From BP-464 sp963825415 (GTDB lineage Bacteria; Actinomycetota; Thermoleophilia; Solirubrobacterales; Solirubrobacteraceae): a DNA stretch of 64,000 bases. Each line of letters opens with the position of its first letter. Positions within the stretch are counted from its first letter, which is position 1. The DNA is taken from positions 62,001-126,000 of the forward strand of contig CAWGTD010000006.1 of NCBI GenBank assembly GCA_963825415.1. Reading direction: 5' to 3'. Below the pieces are notes generated by a model, which did no database searches, was not told the origin of the DNA, and saw only the letters and a list, made by a program, of their open reading frames with translations. Shown here one piece after another: positions 62,382 to 64,000 of the stretch. Both the position numbers and the translations under genes were made by a program.

Positions 62382-62885
62382 TTAAAGGAGCCCGCTGAGC
62401 GCCCGCGCGCGCTCGAGGTAGTCGTCGGCGCGGCCGGTCAGCCGGACGAGCCCGTAGGTGTCGAGCACCGCGCGCTTGAGGTCGCGGGCGCCGCCGCTGT
62501 GCAGCCGGCGCATCAGCTCGGCGACCTCGTCGAGCGGCACCTCCTCCAGCGTCCGCGGCCCGAGCTCGCGGACGCGCACCGGCGCCGAGCCCGCCGGGCG
62601 CAGCACGTCGTCGTTGTCGATCGTCGTGGCGCCCTCGCGAGCGATCACCAGGCGGTCCTGGATCTTCAGCCGCCACGCGGCGCCCGTCAGCGGCGCCTTC
62701 GCCGCGCCGGTGAGCTTCTTGCCGCCCGACGCGCGCGTGTACAGGCCGAAGGCACGACCCGCCAGCACCGGCCCCTCGGCTTCGACGATCTCCATCACGG
62801 CCGGCATCAGCACGTCGCGACCCGCGTTGCGCGGGTCGGGCACCGCGCGCGGCTCCCAGGCGCGGTACGGCTCGAGCTCGACCAC
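62382..62885 (-). CDS. hypothetical protein
   Basis: 167 residues from the GTG at 62885. It is mixed alpha/beta with LMPAVMEIVEAEGPVLAGRAFGLYTRASGGKKLTGAAK (split), a charged end, then DRLVIAREGATTIDNDDVLRPAG and a C-terminal helical part EVAELMRRLHSGGARDLKRAVLDTYGLVRLTGRADDYLERA (split). The EIVEAEGPV...YTRASGGKKLTG stretch recalls DUF3320-like tails of helicases, which I cannot confirm. It is 8 bp downstream of a Zn-ribbon gene. Confidence 0.65.
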   Translation of the reverse strand: MVELEPYRAWEPRAVPDPRNAGRDVLMPAVMEIVEAEGPVLAGRAFGLYTRASGGKKLTGAAKAPLTGAAWRLKIQDRLVIAREGATTIDNDDVLRPAGSAPVRVRELGPRTLEEVPLDEVAELMRRLHSGGARDLKRAVLDTYGLVRLTGRADDYLERARALSGLL

Positions 62886-62893
62886 CGGGTCGT

Positions 62894-63103
62894 CTACCGA
62901 CGCGGGATGCCGAGGACCAGGTGCGGCGCGACGCCGGCCCGATCCTGGAGGTGAGCATCCGAGGCGGGGCCCTCGGCGTCACGGAAGTTCAGCTCGCCGC
63001 CGCAGCGCGGGCACGTGCCCAGCAGCCGCAGACCCTCGACCAGCGTGGAGCTGTTCCAGGAACGACTGCAGTCCTGACAGGACACGGCGGGATCGACGGC
63101 CAT
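62894..63103 (-). CDS. small zinc-ribbon protein
   Basis: 69 residues. CQDC (Cys9, Cys12) and CPRC (Cys31, Cys34) make one four-Cys Zn site with a hydrophobic spacer (RSWNSSTLVEGLRLLGT). It ends VAPHLVLGIPRR. I have the impression of similar short ribbons in related genomes; function unknown. Likely co-transcribed with the downstream hypothetical gene. Confidence 0.72.
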   Translation of the reverse strand: MAVDPAVSCQDCSRSWNSSTLVEGLRLLGTCPRCGGELNFRDAEGPASDAHLQDRAGVAPHLVLGIPRR

Positions 63104-63268
63104 GCGGGCATCCTCGTCGCCCCCGCGACGAATGTGTATGGGTCATTCGTCCGTTCCGAGCACCCAGACCTGATCAAACGTCCGGCCAGAACCGTGAAAT
63201 CCCCCAGGAAATCCCCGCCCAGGCTCTGGAGCCGGGGGCGGTCGCCCAGTACCCTCACCTCGCATCTG

Positions 63269-64000
63269 ATGCCCGTCCAGGACGTTCCCACACGTCACGC
63301 ACATGCCGAGAGAAATGCGGCGCTCGCACGCGAGTGGCGCAGGCTCTCGAAAGCCGCGACGTTCGTCGCGGTGCTGACCGGCCCGGCGTTCTTCGCCGTC
63401 CTGGTCTCGCGCAACGACTGGCCGGTCGGGTGGGCGCTTCTGGTCACGGTGCTCGCGATCGCCGCGTTCCGCGGGCTGATCGACGTCCTCGCCCATCGCC
63501 TGATTCCCAGGGCGAGCCTGTACGGCTTCGACAAGGACGCGCTGCTCGACGACGCCACGGCACGGCGGCGGCTGTGGTTCTGGCGCGGCAAGTTCCGGCT
63601 GCTGCGCTGGCTCTTCGGCATCGTCTTCGGGCTGCTGGGCGCGATCGCGCTGATCACCGGCCAGTCGATCGGCAGCGTGCTCAGCGACATCGGCAACTGG
63701 GTCAGCGACTCGCTGCCGCTGTTCCTGATCCTCGGCATCCAGATCCCGATGCTGTTCCTCGCGAACTTCATGATCCTGTTCGGCCCGCTGCTCATCTTCG
63801 CGGTCAAGCAGATGAAGGGCTACGAGCCGGGCGACGCGGACTGGGGTGTCCGGCTCGACGACGTTCGCGGCCAGGCGGAGCCCAAGCAGGAGGTCACGCG
63901 CGTCATCACGCTGTGGCAGTCCGGCGACGAGTTCCGCAAGGCCGGCGGCAAGCCCGAGCGCGGCCTGCTCTTCATCGGCGCGCCGGGTACCGGCAAGACG
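63269..64000 (+). CDS. membrane AAA+ ATPase, FtsH-like (5' part)
   Basis: 244 codons to the window end. Four membrane helices (FVAVLTGPAFFAVLV, VGWALLVTVLAIAAF, LFGIVFGLLGAIALITG, LFLILGIQIPMLFLANFMILFGPLLIF split) precede the AAA start: WGVRLDDVRGQAEPKQEVTRVITLW and the Walker A GAPGTGKT at the very edge. The order matches FtsH-type AAA proteins, but two extra helices and a divergent linker make it a distant member; whether a peptidase domain follows cannot be seen. The ATG at 63269 has no clear ribosome site. Confidence 0.8.
   Translation, partial: MPVQDVPTRHAHAERNAALAREWRRLSKAATFVAVLTGPAFFAVLVSRNDWPVGWALLVTVLAIAAFRGLIDVLAHRLIPRASLYGFDKDALLDDATARRRLWFWRGKFRLLRWLFGIVFGLLGAIALITGQSIGSVLSDIGNWVSDSLPLFLILGIQIPMLFLANFMILFGPLLIFAVKQMKGYEPGDADWGVRLDDVRGQAEPKQEVTRVITLWQSGDEFRKAGGKPERGLLFIGAPGTGKT

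Overview
The window is about 70% G+C, coding-dense and reads mostly from the minus strand. It looks like chromosomal DNA of a Gram-positive high-GC bacterium (Actinomycetota), most likely class Thermoleophilia, order Solirubrobacterales. This rests on the very high G+C, a full type IV pilus (T4P) gene set in an otherwise actinobacterial gene order, a C-terminal 'TCV' domain style I associate with secreted proteins of that lineage, and Actinobacteria-like CsoR, PucR and SnoaL proteins. The assignment is inference; no rRNA is present.

Layout. 1-8.6 kb: a conserved housekeeping run on the minus strand (efp, nusB, xseB, ispA, dxs, an esterase, tlyA, nadK, recN), mostly joined by 4-bp stop/start overlaps. 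8.7-15.8 kb: an accessory block of mixed orientation (lipoprotein, neutral ceramidase, alpha/beta hydrolase, DUF559 protein, SRPBCC and SnoaL pair, membrane GGDEF-HD-GYP protein). 15.8-19.9 kb: shikimate pathway (aroC, fused aroKB, aroQ) followed by an M24 peptidase. 19.9-25.6 kb: T4P genes pilM-N-O plus a fourth inner-membrane protein, pilD, and two nearly identical pilins in tandem. 25.7-31.5 kb: a mostly plus-strand block (Zn-finger peptide, secreted protein, gluQRS, rnd, metal permease with YHS domain, csoR, repeat element, GNAT). 31.5-35.6 kb: pilC, pilT, pilB. 35.6-49.2 kb: aroE, mltG, ruvX, alaS, an IscU-MnmA fusion, a thioredoxin-like protein, aspS, hisS, an MBL hydrolase, formimidoyltransferase and M29 peptidase. 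49.2-50.8 kb: a SnoaL protein, a third pilin, tRNA-Met(CAU), and a DUF2442/DUF4160 pair. 50.9-64 kb: a membrane phosphoesterase, a GMC-oxidoreductase remnant, a desaturase with divergent PucR regulator, a branched-chain-type ABC transporter with a fused permease-ATPase, a diiron protein, a Lys/Asp-rich secreted protein, a Zn ribbon, and the start of an FtsH-like AAA protein.

How the genes work together. The minus-strand order hisS-aspS-mnmA-alaS-ruvX-mltG-aroE-pilBTC-pilA-pilDMNO-aroCKBQ-peptidase-efp-nusB-ispA-dxs-tlyA-nadK-recN reads as one ancestral super-cluster, broken by two accessory blocks. PilB/PilT/PilC with PilM/N/O/D and three pilins make an essentially complete T4P motor and fibre set. 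The GGDEF-HD-GYP protein could supply c-di-GMP control. CsoR with its palindromic operator and the divergent permease form a self-contained metal-response unit.

Caution on sequence quality. At least seventeen sites in fifteen genes, including alaS (twice), mnmA, mltG and tlyA, appear frameshifted. Every one is explained by exactly one extra base; none needs a deletion. This one-sided pattern looks like uncorrected insertion errors, so the affected genes are annotated as single intact genes with the break noted.
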